From Lachnospiraceae bacterium (GTDB lineage Bacteria; Bacillota_A; Clostridia; Lachnospirales; Lachnospiraceae): a stretch of DNA of 64,000 nucleotides. Positions 8,721 through 16,835 of the stretch are shown here, one piece after another. Within the stretch, counting starts at the first letter, position 1. Every line of letters starts with the position of its first letter. The notes beneath the pieces were generated by a model, which saw only the letters and a list, made by a program, of their open reading frames with translations, was not told the origin of the DNA and did not search any database. The stretch lies in contig JAGAIR010000006.1 in the NCBI GenBank assembly GCA_017626435.1, positions 38,842 to 102,841 on the forward strand, given 5' to 3'. A program made the translations under genes and the position numbers.

Positions 8721-9228
8721 TGTCCTCACCATACCTTTCTGCCAATTGCTTTCTACCACGCCTGAGTCTGGATTTCACCGTGTTGACGCTCTCCGAGGTC
8801 AGCTCAGCAATCTCTCTGGTATCGTATTCCTCATAATAATACAGATACAGTATTTTAGAATATTTTTTATCCAAGGCGCTTAACATCTGCCACAGTGTAT
8901 TTTGTTCCAGCAACCTTTCAATCCCATCTTCCGGGTCTTCAGCGAAAACATAATCTCCCTCCTTTTCCTGTAGGACAACCTTTCTTTTCCACGCAGTCCG
9001 GAATACACTATGGCATTTATTCAGTGCAACCCGGATCAGCCATGCTTTAATATGCTCATTTGATTGAAATTTCTGATCTGTCAGATAAAATTCCAGAAAA
9101 GTATCCTGAAAACAGTCCTCTGCATCCTGAATCTTCCTGCACTGCAAGAGACAAATTCTCGCAATGGTATCCTTATATAATAAAAATATTTCATTAAATA
9201 AATCATCCCTATATTCTTCTTTGTTCAT
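8710..9228 (-). CDS. ECF-type RNA polymerase sigma factor
   Basis: 172 aa, typical ECF length. Region 2 is at about 10-80 (DAEDCFQDTFLEFYL, HIKAWLIRVALNKC) and region 4 at about 110-165 (LYLYYYEEYDTREIAELT, SVNTVKSRLRRGRKQL, a helix-turn-helix). GAGGGAGG precedes the ATG. The gene overlaps a membrane protein likely to hold it inactive until an envelope signal arrives. An autoregulated promoter is expected between 9229 and 9310, but I could not pick a convincing ECF -35/-10 pair there. Confidence 0.9.
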   Translation of the reverse strand: MNKEEYRDDLFNEIFLLYKDTIARICLLQCRKIQDAEDCFQDTFLEFYLTDQKFQSNEHIKAWLIRVALNKCHSVFRTAWKRKVVLQEKEGDYVFAEDPEDGIERLLEQNTLWQMLSALDKKYSKILYLYYYEEYDTREIAELTSESVNTVKSRLRRGRKQLAERYGEDNEK

Positions 9229-9314
9229 ATTTCCTCCCTCGTTATGTAATCCTGTTTTGATAGGGCGATATCATCTCCTCTATAAATAATACGTTTTTCA
9301 TTCTATCCAGGGTG

Positions 9315-9359
9315 CAAAAAGAAGAAAGGAAATTACAGATCATCTGCAATTTCCTTTCT
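9315..9359 (-). terminator. Intrinsic terminator after gltD
   Basis: AGAAAGGAAATT pairs with AATTTCCTTTCT (12 bp, with an inner CAG/CTG pairing), followed on the minus strand by TCTTTTT. It is about 90 nt past the gltD stop. The stretch between it and gltD holds only an 18-codon frame with no ribosome binding site. Confidence 0.88.
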
Positions 9360-9449
9360 AAACTAAAAATCCTTAGTATGACATTGTTCCAAATCCATCA
9401 AATTCCAGCCCATTCTCTGGGAATTCCATAAACCATCAAAAAATCCGTC

Positions 9450-10931
9450 TTAATCTAAATTAGTATATCCCATCAGGAATTTATCTACTTCTTTTGCCAC
9501 ATGACGGCCTTCATTGATGCCCCATACAACAAGAGACTGTCCACGGTGCATATCTCCTGCAGTGAATACTTTATCCACATTGGTCTTATACTCCCCAGGT
9601 GCTGTCTCCACATTCGTGCGGGCATCCAGTTTCACACCAAATGCCTTTGCCACATATTCCTGTGCTCCCAGGAATCCGGCAGCAATCAGAACGATATCAG
9701 CCGGCATTTCAAATTCACTTCCAGCAATCTCTGTCATGTTCATTCTGCCTGTCTTAGGGTCCTTCTTCGGTTCCAGCTTCACCAGCTTCACCTTTTTCAG
9801 CTTACCGGATTTATCTGCCACAAATTCCTTTACAGTAGCCTGATAGACTCGAGGGTCTTTGCCAAATACAGCAATTGCCTCTTCCTGACCGTAATCTGTC
9901 TTGCAGACACGAGGCCATTCCGGCCATGGATTCGACTCACTTCTGTCATTTGGAAGCTTTGGCATCATTTCAATCTGGGTAACAGATTTTGCACCATGAC
10001 GCACAGCAGTTCCCACACAGTCATTACCAGTATCTCCGCCACCGATTACAATGACATTCTTCCCCTTGGTATCGATCCATCCTTCCTTCTGTCCTGTCAG
10101 GACATGCTTGGTGGAACGGGTCAGAAAGTCCACTGCAAAGTAAATTCCCTCTGCCTCACGCCCCGGTGCTTTAATATCACGGGGATTGGACGCACCACAG
10201 GCAAGAATCACACTATCATATTCCTTCAGAAGATCAGCAGCTTTTACATTTTTTCCTACATCGGCATTGACCACAAATTCAACGCCTTCTTCTTCCATCA
10301 TTTTCTGCTTTCTGTCGATTACCCATTTTTCCAGCTTCATGTTTGGGATTCCATACATCAGCAGACCACCAATCCGATCATTTCTCTCATATACAGTTAC
10401 ATGATGCCCCCGGCGGTTTAACTGGTCAGCAGCCGCCAGTCCGGCAGGACCGGACCCCACAATTGCAACACGTTTACCAGTGCGCTTTTTCGGCGGCTGT
10501 GGCTGCATCAGATCATTGGCATAGCCATATTCAATAATGGCATATTCATTCGCCTTACAGGTAACCGGGGTATCATTGAGACCACAAGTACATGCCGCCT
10601 CACAGAGTGCAGGGCAGACACGGGCAGTAAACTCAGGAAAATTATTGGTCTGACGCAGAAGCTGCAATGCTTTTTTATAATTTCCCATATAGAGAAGATC
10701 ATTCCATTCCGGCACCAGATTGTTGATCGGACAGCCGGAAGCCATACCGCCAATCGTCATACCAGACTGGCAAAACGGAACACCACAGTTCATGCAGCGG
10801 GCTGCCTGTTCCTTTCTGTCCTTCTCGCTCATCGGGGTATGAAATTCATTAAAATGTTTAATACGCTCCAAAGGCTCCACAGCCTGATCGTTTTTACGCT
10901 CATATTCTAAAAAACCAGTTGGTTTACCCAT
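9450..10931 (-). CDS. gltD: Glutamate synthase (NADPH), small subunit
   Basis: 493 aa. It passes electrons from NADPH through FAD and 4Fe-4S clusters to the large subunit. The N-terminus has cysteine sets for clusters (CMNCGVPFCQSG and CPALCEAACTCG). It is followed by the FAD-binding GSGPAGLAAADQLNRRGH at about residue 158 and the NADPH-binding GGGDTGNDCVG at about 295. The C-terminal GEYKTNVDKVFTAGDMHRG is a second FAD contact. AAGGAGGG precedes the start. It lies 14 nt after gltB, and the pair ends at the terminator at 9315-9359. Confidence 0.97.
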   Translation of the reverse strand: MGKPTGFLEYERKNDQAVEPLERIKHFNEFHTPMSEKDRKEQAARCMNCGVPFCQSGMTIGGMASGCPINNLVPEWNDLLYMGNYKKALQLLRQTNNFPEFTARVCPALCEAACTCGLNDTPVTCKANEYAIIEYGYANDLMQPQPPKKRTGKRVAIVGSGPAGLAAADQLNRRGHHVTVYERNDRIGGLLMYGIPNMKLEKWVIDRKQKMMEEEGVEFVVNADVGKNVKAADLLKEYDSVILACGASNPRDIKAPGREAEGIYFAVDFLTRSTKHVLTGQKEGWIDTKGKNVIVIGGGDTGNDCVGTAVRHGAKSVTQIEMMPKLPNDRSESNPWPEWPRVCKTDYGQEEAIAVFGKDPRVYQATVKEFVADKSGKLKKVKLVKLEPKKDPKTGRMNMTEIAGSEFEMPADIVLIAAGFLGAQEYVAKAFGVKLDARTNVETAPGEYKTNVDKVFTAGDMHRGQSLVVWGINEGRHVAKEVDKFLMGYTNLD

Positions 10932-10945
10932 AACATTGTCCCTCC

Positions 10946-13900
10946 TTATTTATTTTTATGCGCATAGAAAGCTTCTATCTGCGCCTGCTCATATCCCAGT
11001 CCATGTTCTTCCATCTGTGCAATCAGCTGCAGCATATGAGCATAATCGTAAGAAATAATCTTCTTAAACTTTGGCAGATATTCACTGAAGTGATCCAGTA
11101 TCATCTTACCCTTCTGGGAACCAGTAGCTTCAACATGTTCTTCAATCATCTTCTTTAACTCCAGTACATCGTACTTATCACTGACAGGCTCTGAAGATAC
11201 CAGTTCCTTATTGAGTTTCAGGTAAAGCGTACTGTCTTCATCCAAAACATAAGCAACACCGCCACTCATACCGGCTGCAAAGTTCTTTCCAGTTGGTCCC
11301 AGAACAACGACACGTCCCCCAGTCATATATTCACAGCCATGATCTCCCACACCTTCGACTACTGCATGGACACCAGAGTTACGTACACAGAAACGCTCAC
11401 CGGCGATCCCGTTTATATATGCCTCACCACTGGTAGCACCATAAAATGCAACATTACCAATGATAATATTTTCATCTGCCTTAAACTGAGTTCCCTCTGG
11501 AGGATAAACTACAATCTTTCCACCGGAGAGACCCTTTCCAAGATAATCGTTGGAGTCACCAATCAACTCCAAGGTCAGTCCCTTTGGTATAAACGCTCCG
11601 AAGCTCTGTCCTCCGCTTCCATGACACTTCACGGTAATCGTACCATCCTCCAGTGTGTCACTGAATTTTTTCGTAATTTCAGAACCAAGAATCGTTCCCA
11701 GAGAACGGTCAATATTATTTACTTGAACATCCAGTGTTGCTTTCTCTCCAGTAGCAAGCGCTTTCTTCAGTTTTGGAAGGAAGGTCTTTTCGTCAATGGT
11801 CTTTTCTAATTCAAAATCATAGACATCCCTGGCATTAAACTTATTATTTTTCCGCATATCTGCAAAAGTAGAATCCAGGATGGCAGAAAGGTCTACTCTG
11901 GAAGCATACTCTGCAGCTTCCCCTGTCAATTCTCTTTCCTTCAATAAATCGGTACGTCCTATCAGGTCATCTACCTTTTTCACACCCAGTGCTGCCATGT
12001 ACTCACGCAGCTCCTGTGCAATAAATTTCATGAAGTTTTCTACATATTCCGGTTTTCCTTTGAAACGCTTACGCAGCTCCGGATTCTGTGTTGCCACACC
12101 AACCGGGCAGGTATCCAGATTACAGACACGCATCATGACACAGCCCATTGTGATCAGTGGAGCTGTTGCAAAACCAAACTCCTCTGCACCAAGGATTGCT
12201 GCAATAGCCACATCACGTCCGGTCATCAGCTTACCATCTGTCTCAATGCGGACACGGGAGCGAAGTCCATTCATGATCAGGGTCTGATGCGTCTCTGCCA
12301 GACCTAATTCCCAAGGAAGACCTGCATTATAGATAGAACTTCTTGGAGCAGCACCAGTACCGCCATCATATCCGGAAATCAGGATAACTGCAGCTCCTGC
12401 CTTTGCTACACCGGCAGCTACTGTTCCAACACCAGCCTCTGATACCAGCTTTACAGAAATTCTCGCATCCTTGTTACTATTCTTTAAATCATAGATCAAC
12501 TGTGCCAAATCCTCAATGGAATAGATATCATGATGAGGCGGTGGAGAAATGAGGCTGACACCTGGTGTAGAATGTCTGGTCTTAGCTACCCAAGGATACA
12601 CCTTTCCACCTGGAAGATGTCCACCTTCTCCCGGCTTAGCACCCTGCGCCATCTTAATCTGAATTTCCTTGGCACTGACCAGATAACGGGAGGTAACACC
12701 AAAACGACCTGATGCCACCTGTTTAATGGCAGAACATCTGTCCTCCGGCATACCTGCCGTCATCAGACGTTCCAGGCTCTCTCCACCCTCACCACTGTTG
12801 GATTTACCATGAAGATGGTTCATTGCGATGGCTAAGGTCTCATGCGCTTCCTGGGAAATAGAACCGTAAGACATGGCGCCTGTCTTAAAACGCTGAACAA
12901 TCTCATCTACACTTTCTACCTGGTCAATATCCACTCCCTTTTTCGGGAATTTGAAATCAAGTAAGCTACGAAGTGTTACCTGCTTTTCTTTTTCATCAAT
13001 ACACTTGGAGTACATCTTAAACAATTCATAATTTCCGGTCCAGGTAGCCTGCTGTAACAGATGGATGGTTTCCGGATTATATAAATGCTCTTCCTGATTT
13101 CCGCGCTCCTTATGCTGTCCACGGTTTTCCAGATTTAAATCTACTGTCAGATCCAACGGATCAAATGCACGGCTATGCTGCTCATCTACCTGTCTCGCAA
13201 TATCATCCAGTGTAATACCGCCTACACGGCTTACTGTATCTGTGAAGTATTTTTCAATGACTTCCTTTGAAATACCAATGGCCTCAAAAATCTTAGCACC
13301 CTGATAAGATTGTATCGTAGAAATACCCATCTTGGAAGCAATCTTGACAATGCCATGTAATACAGCATTATCATAATCATCCACTGCTGCATAGTAATCC
13401 TTATCCAACATATCATTCTGAATCAGTTCACGGATAGTCTCATGTGCCAGATAGGGATTAATGGCGCAGGCACCATAACCTAATAACGTTGCAAAATGAT
13501 GTACTTCACGCGGCTCCGCAGATTCCAGAATCATTGCTACGCGTGTTCTCTTCTTGGTTGTAACCAGATGCTGCTGCATTGCTGATACGGCTAACAGGGA
13601 TGGGATCGGTACATGGTTCTCATCTACTCCACGGTCGCTGAGAATCAGAATATTGACTCCTTCCTTATAAGCTCGGTCCGCCTCCAGACAAAGATGATCC
13701 AGTGCTTTTTTCAAAGAAGTATTTTTATAATAAGTAATCGGAATCACTTCACATTTGAAGCCGTCCTTATTCATATTTTTAATCTTCATCAAATCCGTAT
13801 CCGTCAGAATTGGATTATGAATCTTCAACACCTTACAGTTTTCGGCTGTTTCCTGCAACAGGTTGCCATCTTCACCGATATATACGCTGGTTGAGGTTAC

Positions 13901-15538
13901 CACCTCTTCACGAATCGCATCAATCGGAGGATTGGTTACCTGGGCAAACATCTGCTTAAAATAGTTAAACAATGGCTGTGTCTTGTGTGACAGCATCGGA
14001 AGCGGAGAATCAGTTCCCATAGAAGCGATCGGCTCACTGCCGTTCTGTGCCATTGGCAGGATAGAGGTCTTATATTCCTCAAAGGTATATCCAAACGCCT
14101 TCTGCTGTCTTGCCCTTTCTTCATCGGAAAACTCCGGCACTCTCTGATTTGGAATACGAAGCTCCTTCAGGGTAACCAGATTGCTGTTAAGCCATTCACC
14201 ATAAGGCTGGCGGGAAGCATATTCTTCCTTTAATACACTGTCGTCAATCAGCTCGCCTTTCACAGTATCTACCAAAAGCATACGTCCCGGACGAAGACGG
14301 TCCTTTTTTACGATTTTTTCTGGCGGCAGTTCAAAGACTCCCACTTCAGAGGAAAGGATCAGCTGGTCGTCAGTAGTGATATAATAACGGGATGGTCTTA
14401 ATCCATTACGGTCAAGGACGGCACCCATCAGATCACCATCAGAGAACAGGATAGAAGCTGGTCCATCCCACGGCTCCATCATCGTTGCATAGTACTGATA
14501 GAAATCACGCTTCTTCTGACTGATACTCATATCGTTTTCCCATGGCTCCGGTATGGTGATCATTACAGCCAGAGGCAGTTCCATACCACTCATTACAAGA
14601 AACTCCAATGTATTGTCCAGTCTGGCAGAGTCAGAACCATTTGGATTGACAACAGGGAGTACTTTATGAAAATCACTGGACAGATATGGAGTTTCCATGG
14701 TTTCCTCACGCGCAAGCATCTTGTCTGCATTTCCTACGATTGTATTGATTTCTCCATTGTGTACAATAAAACGGTTTGGATGTGCACGCATCCAGCTTGG
14801 ATTTGTATTGGTACTAAATCTGGAATGCACGATCGCAATGGCTGAAACATATTCCTCATCCTGTAAATCCATAAAGAAGGAACGCAGCTGGCCAACAAGG
14901 AACATACCTTTATATACAATTGTACGGCTGGAGAAGGATACCACATAGGTATCATCATTACTCTGTTCAAATACACGGCGGGCTACATAAAGCTTTCTGT
15001 CAAAATCAAGACCTCTCTCCACATCGTCTGGTCTTTTAACAAATGCCTGCATAATATACGGCATACATTCCAGAGCCTTATGTCCCAAAATATTCGGCTG
15101 GATCGGCACTTCTCTCCATCCAAGGAAAGTCAGCCCCTCTTTTTCAATGATAACCTCAAGCATTCTCTTTGCCTGATTTCGTTTTAATTCATCCTGTGGG
15201 AAGAAGAACATACCAATACCATAGTCACGCTCCTCGCCCAGCTCGATTCCCAAAGGCTGCACTGCCTTTTTAAAGAAATTATGTGAAATCTGCAGCAGAA
15301 TACCAACACCATCACCTGTCTTGCCCTCGGCGTCCTTACCGGCACGGTGCTCCAGCTTTTCTACAATATCAAGAGCTCCCGATACTGTATCATGTGTCTT
15401 ATTTCCCTTAATGTTTACGATGGCACCGATACCGCAGTTATCATGCTCGAAACGTGGATCATATAACCCTTTGGTCTGATGATCAACACATTGCGAAGCC
15501 TGCATTACTTTCTTTTCATTCGCTTCCTGATTAACCAT
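10946..15538 (-). CDS. gltB: Glutamate synthase, large subunit
   Basis: About 1530 aa. It converts glutamine plus 2-oxoglutarate to two glutamates. A propeptide of about 35 residues ends before the N-terminal nucleophile cysteine in DNCGIGAIV (glutaminase domain). The central domain follows, then the FMN/3Fe-4S synthase domain (PGEGGHLPGGKV, SGYDGGTGAAPRSS, CNLDTCPVGVATQ), and finally the glycine-rich GltS/GXGXG beta-helix (GVGDHGCEYMTGGRVVVLG). Two in-frame ATGs are 6 nt apart; the second (MVNQEANEKK) has better spacing to GGAGG. Expression probably depends on the leader terminator at 15611-15648. Confidence 0.97.
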   Translation of the reverse strand: MVNQEANEKKVMQASQCVDHQTKGLYDPRFEHDNCGIGAIVNIKGNKTHDTVSGALDIVEKLEHRAGKDAEGKTGDGVGILLQISHNFFKKAVQPLGIELGEERDYGIGMFFFPQDELKRNQAKRMLEVIIEKEGLTFLGWREVPIQPNILGHKALECMPYIMQAFVKRPDDVERGLDFDRKLYVARRVFEQSNDDTYVVSFSSRTIVYKGMFLVGQLRSFFMDLQDEEYVSAIAIVHSRFSTNTNPSWMRAHPNRFIVHNGEINTIVGNADKMLAREETMETPYLSSDFHKVLPVVNPNGSDSARLDNTLEFLVMSGMELPLAVMITIPEPWENDMSISQKKRDFYQYYATMMEPWDGPASILFSDGDLMGAVLDRNGLRPSRYYITTDDQLILSSEVGVFELPPEKIVKKDRLRPGRMLLVDTVKGELIDDSVLKEEYASRQPYGEWLNSNLVTLKELRIPNQRVPEFSDEERARQQKAFGYTFEEYKTSILPMAQNGSEPIASMGTDSPLPMLSHKTQPLFNYFKQMFAQVTNPPIDAIREEVVTSTSVYIGEDGNLLQETAENCKVLKIHNPILTDTDLMKIKNMNKDGFKCEVIPITYYKNTSLKKALDHLCLEADRAYKEGVNILILSDRGVDENHVPIPSLLAVSAMQQHLVTTKKRTRVAMILESAEPREVHHFATLLGYGACAINPYLAHETIRELIQNDMLDKDYYAAVDDYDNAVLHGIVKIASKMGISTIQSYQGAKIFEAIGISKEVIEKYFTDTVSRVGGITLDDIARQVDEQHSRAFDPLDLTVDLNLENRGQHKERGNQEEHLYNPETIHLLQQATWTGNYELFKMYSKCIDEKEKQVTLRSLLDFKFPKKGVDIDQVESVDEIVQRFKTGAMSYGSISQEAHETLAIAMNHLHGKSNSGEGGESLERLMTAGMPEDRCSAIKQVASGRFGVTSRYLVSAKEIQIKMAQGAKPGEGGHLPGGKVYPWVAKTRHSTPGVSLISPPPHHDIYSIEDLAQLIYDLKNSNKDARISVKLVSEAGVGTVAAGVAKAGAAVILISGYDGGTGAAPRSSIYNAGLPWELGLAETHQTLIMNGLRSRVRIETDGKLMTGRDVAIAAILGAEEFGFATAPLITMGCVMMRVCNLDTCPVGVATQNPELRKRFKGKPEYVENFMKFIAQELREYMAALGVKKVDDLIGRTDLLKERELTGEAAEYASRVDLSAILDSTFADMRKNNKFNARDVYDFELEKTIDEKTFLPKLKKALATGEKATLDVQVNNIDRSLGTILGSEITKKFSDTLEDGTITVKCHGSGGQSFGAFIPKGLTLELIGDSNDYLGKGLSGGKIVVYPPEGTQFKADENIIIGNVAFYGATSGEAYINGIAGERFCVRNSGVHAVVEGVGDHGCEYMTGGRVVVLGPTGKNFAAGMSGGVAYVLDEDSTLYLKLNKELVSSEPVSDKYDVLELKKMIEEHVEATGSQKGKMILDHFSEYLPKFKKIISYDYAHMLQLIAQMEEHGLGYEQAQIEAFYAHKNK

Positions 15539-15566
15539 TCCCATGTTCCTCCATTCCTAATCTCTG

Positions 15567-15592
15567 GCAGCCGGTTAAACACCTCCGGCTGC
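15567..15592 (-). promoter_or_regulatory. GC-rich hairpin just upstream of the gltB ribosome binding site
   Basis: GCAGCCGG and CCGGCTGC pair perfectly around a 10-nt loop, between the leader terminator and the GGAGG of gltB. It has no T-tract and so does not look like a terminator. It could affect translation or mRNA processing. Confidence 0.5.
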
Positions 15593-15610
15593 AGCCTTGT
15601 GAATCAACAC

Positions 15611-15648
15611 AAAAAGGGTTCGACAAAAATACCTTGCCGAACCCCTTT
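15611..15648 (-). terminator. Leader terminator (attenuator) upstream of gltB
   Basis: AAAGGGGTTCG pairs with CGAACCCTTTT (11 bp, one G-U) and is followed on the minus strand by a T-run. It begins about 12 nt after the predicted transcription start and ends about 70 nt before the gltB start codon. The terminator therefore sits between promoter and gene. Its 5' arm overlaps an alternative small hairpin with stem GAAC/GTTC and hexaloop AAAGGG. Confidence 0.75.
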
Positions 15649-15666
15649 GTTCTTCAAATTGGTTTT

Positions 15667-15695
15667 ATTATAATATAGTATGTTACCAATTGCAA
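15667..15695 (-). promoter_or_regulatory. SigA promoter of gltBD
   Basis: TTGCAA (15695-15690), a 17-bp spacer and TATAAT (15672-15667) on the minus strand. It is flanked by the inverted repeat AATTGGT/ACCAATT (15657-15663 and 15685-15691). Confidence 0.75.
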
Positions 15696-15823
15696 CAATT
15701 ATTTTAAATTTATGTTTAATTTCTTTTCTTTTAAAAGTATTTTCTTATTTTACTTAAAAAAATTAGCCATATATTGTGGCAGGCTCATTTAACATCTCTA
15801 CTTTGACTTCACGTCACTTGACC
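15696..15823. other. A+T-rich spacer between the rpsU terminator and the gltB promoter
   Basis: Part of the 351-nt gap between gltB and rpsU. This piece has long T/A runs and no open frame with a ribosome binding site. Nothing further was recognised. Confidence 0.5.
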
Positions 15824-15861
15824 AAAAGAAAAGACTGTTACACTATATCGATGCAACAGTC
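15824..15861 (-). terminator. Intrinsic terminator after rpsU
   Basis: GACTGTT pairs with AACAGTC (7 bp, 15-nt loop) followed on the minus strand by TTTTCTTTT, about 28 nt after the rpsU stop. Confidence 0.75.
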
Positions 15862-15889
15862 CTTGTGGAATAATCGCTATTCTTTTTCA

Positions 15890-16063
15890 TTAATATTTAC
15901 GCTTGCGAGCAGCCTCAGACTTCTTCTTACGACGCACACTAGGCTTCTCATAATGCTCTCTCTTACGAATTTCCTGCTGAATACCTGCTTTCGCACAGTT
16001 TCTCTTGAAACGGCGTAAAGCGTTATCCAATGTCTCATTTTCTTTTACGATTACATTTGACAT
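15890..16063 (-). CDS. rpsU: 30S ribosomal protein S21
   Basis: 57 aa, the normal S21 length. It is basic, with the family core [20 protein letters not shown] and a [16 protein letters not shown] tail. The open frame extends 40 codons further upstream, but that part is non-conserved and leader-like. The ATG preceding SNVIVKENE is the accepted S21 start. S21 helps mRNA binding on the 30S platform. The leader of about 130 nt has two short stem-loops (CTGTG/CACAG and CAGTTG/CAACTG) whose role is unknown. Confidence 0.97.
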   Translation of the reverse strand: MSNVIVKENETLDNALRRFKRNCAKAGIQQEIRKREHYEKPSVRRKKKSEAARKRKY

Positions 16064-16198
16064 AGTCTCACACCTAACCTCCCTCCAGTTGTAAATTCTG
16101 CGCAACTGCTGTGCATTCACAGTCACAAATAGTAATCCAATACACAACTGTATGGGTAATTTTATGGCAAGCACATAGCTCACCTACGCACAAATTAG

Positions 16199-16226
16199 AT
16201 TATACCACATTTTCATGGAACGTCAA
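16199..16226 (-). promoter_or_regulatory. SigA promoter of rpsU
   Basis: TTGACG (16226-16221), a 16-bp spacer and TATAAT (16204-16199) on the minus strand, giving a leader of about 130 nt. Confidence 0.7.
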
Positions 16227-16394
16227 CTGTTTTTTCTCAATTTCTGGAATTTTGGGAGGAATGATCAAAATCCTTTTTCTTTTAATTCCCGGACGATCTC
16301 CTAATAAAGTGTAGTGATATCGGAAATTCGCGCCCCTGTTTTTCTGATCAGACTGCGCCCATTCTTCCCATTTGGAAAAGAAATCATATCTCAC
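16200..16394 (-). pseudogene. Possible decayed nucleotidyltransferase partner of the HI0074-like gene
   Basis: A 64-codon open frame starts 11 bp inside the end of the HI0074-like gene, where an HI0073-type nucleotidyltransferase usually begins. It starts MRYDFFSKWEEW and lacks an intact GS-x10-DxD motif. A neighbouring frame shows ARISDI, which might be a remnant of the SDID motif; this is weak. Its 3' end overlaps the rpsU promoter. Position suggests a remnant; sequence support is poor. Confidence 0.2.
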
Positions 16395-16725
16395 CTAAAT
16401 TTTCTTTATAATAGTCCAGAATCCCTTCCTTCATATGAAGAAACGCAGGGATATAGCTCTGAAGTATTTCATCCACCAGCCGGTGTGGAGCAGTTGCCTC
16501 ATAGATATGAGTTACATCATTTCGATCCTTCAGCATGGAAAGCCATGTTTCTTCATCGATAAAATCATACACACTGTATGCTGCCTTAATGATCTCTCTT
16601 GGCGAACCTGTATTGGCAATACTCCTACCCTTATATTTCAATAATTCCTTTAATACTTTCCAGCCCAGTTCAAATTGAATAAAAAATTTATCAATTATCC
16701 CTCCCTGTTCCATAGCAATCTCCAT
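16384..16725 (-). CDS. HI0074-like nucleotidyltransferase substrate-binding protein, N-terminally short
   Basis: 113 aa against about 130-140 for the family; the first 20-25 residues (helix 1) appear to be missing. The retained core is clear: FIQFELGWKVLKELL, a GSPREIIKAAY segment, WLSMLKDRNDVTHIY and YIPAFLHMKEGILDYY. HI0074 proteins are four-helix HEPN-like partners of small nucleotidyltransferases. The expected intact partner is absent downstream. Only a weak AGGAGA sits about 13 nt before the first ATG. The gene follows the alaS terminator on the same strand. It may be a decaying toxin-antitoxin remnant. Confidence 0.65.
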   Translation of the reverse strand: MEIAMEQGGIIDKFFIQFELGWKVLKELLKYKGRSIANTGSPREIIKAAYSVYDFIDEETWLSMLKDRNDVTHIYEATAPHRLVDEILQSYIPAFLHMKEGILDYYKENLGEI

Positions 16726-16747
16726 TCTGAACTATTTCTCTCCTTAT

Positions 16748-16787
16748 AAAAAGACACAGAGTTTATTGTTATAAACTCTGTGTCTTT
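16748..16787 (-). terminator. Intrinsic terminator after alaS (bidirectional-looking)
   Basis: A 17-bp perfect stem (AAAGACACAGAGTTTAT with its complement), a 4-nt loop and T-runs on both strands, about 50 nt after the alaS stop. Confidence 0.93.
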
Positions 16788-16835
16788 TTCTTTCTTTTAT
16801 CTTGTCATTCTTCTTTTGAAAACCAGAAAATAACT

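Noticed and set aside
9362..9449. 18-codon frame (MEFPENGLEF...) after gltD as a possible small peptide
   Set aside because: No ribosome binding site, very short and inside the 3' untranslated stretch before the terminator.
9501..10421. 306-codon open frame antisense to gltD
   Set aside because: It lies wholly opposite conserved gltD codons and its translation matches no recognisable protein style.
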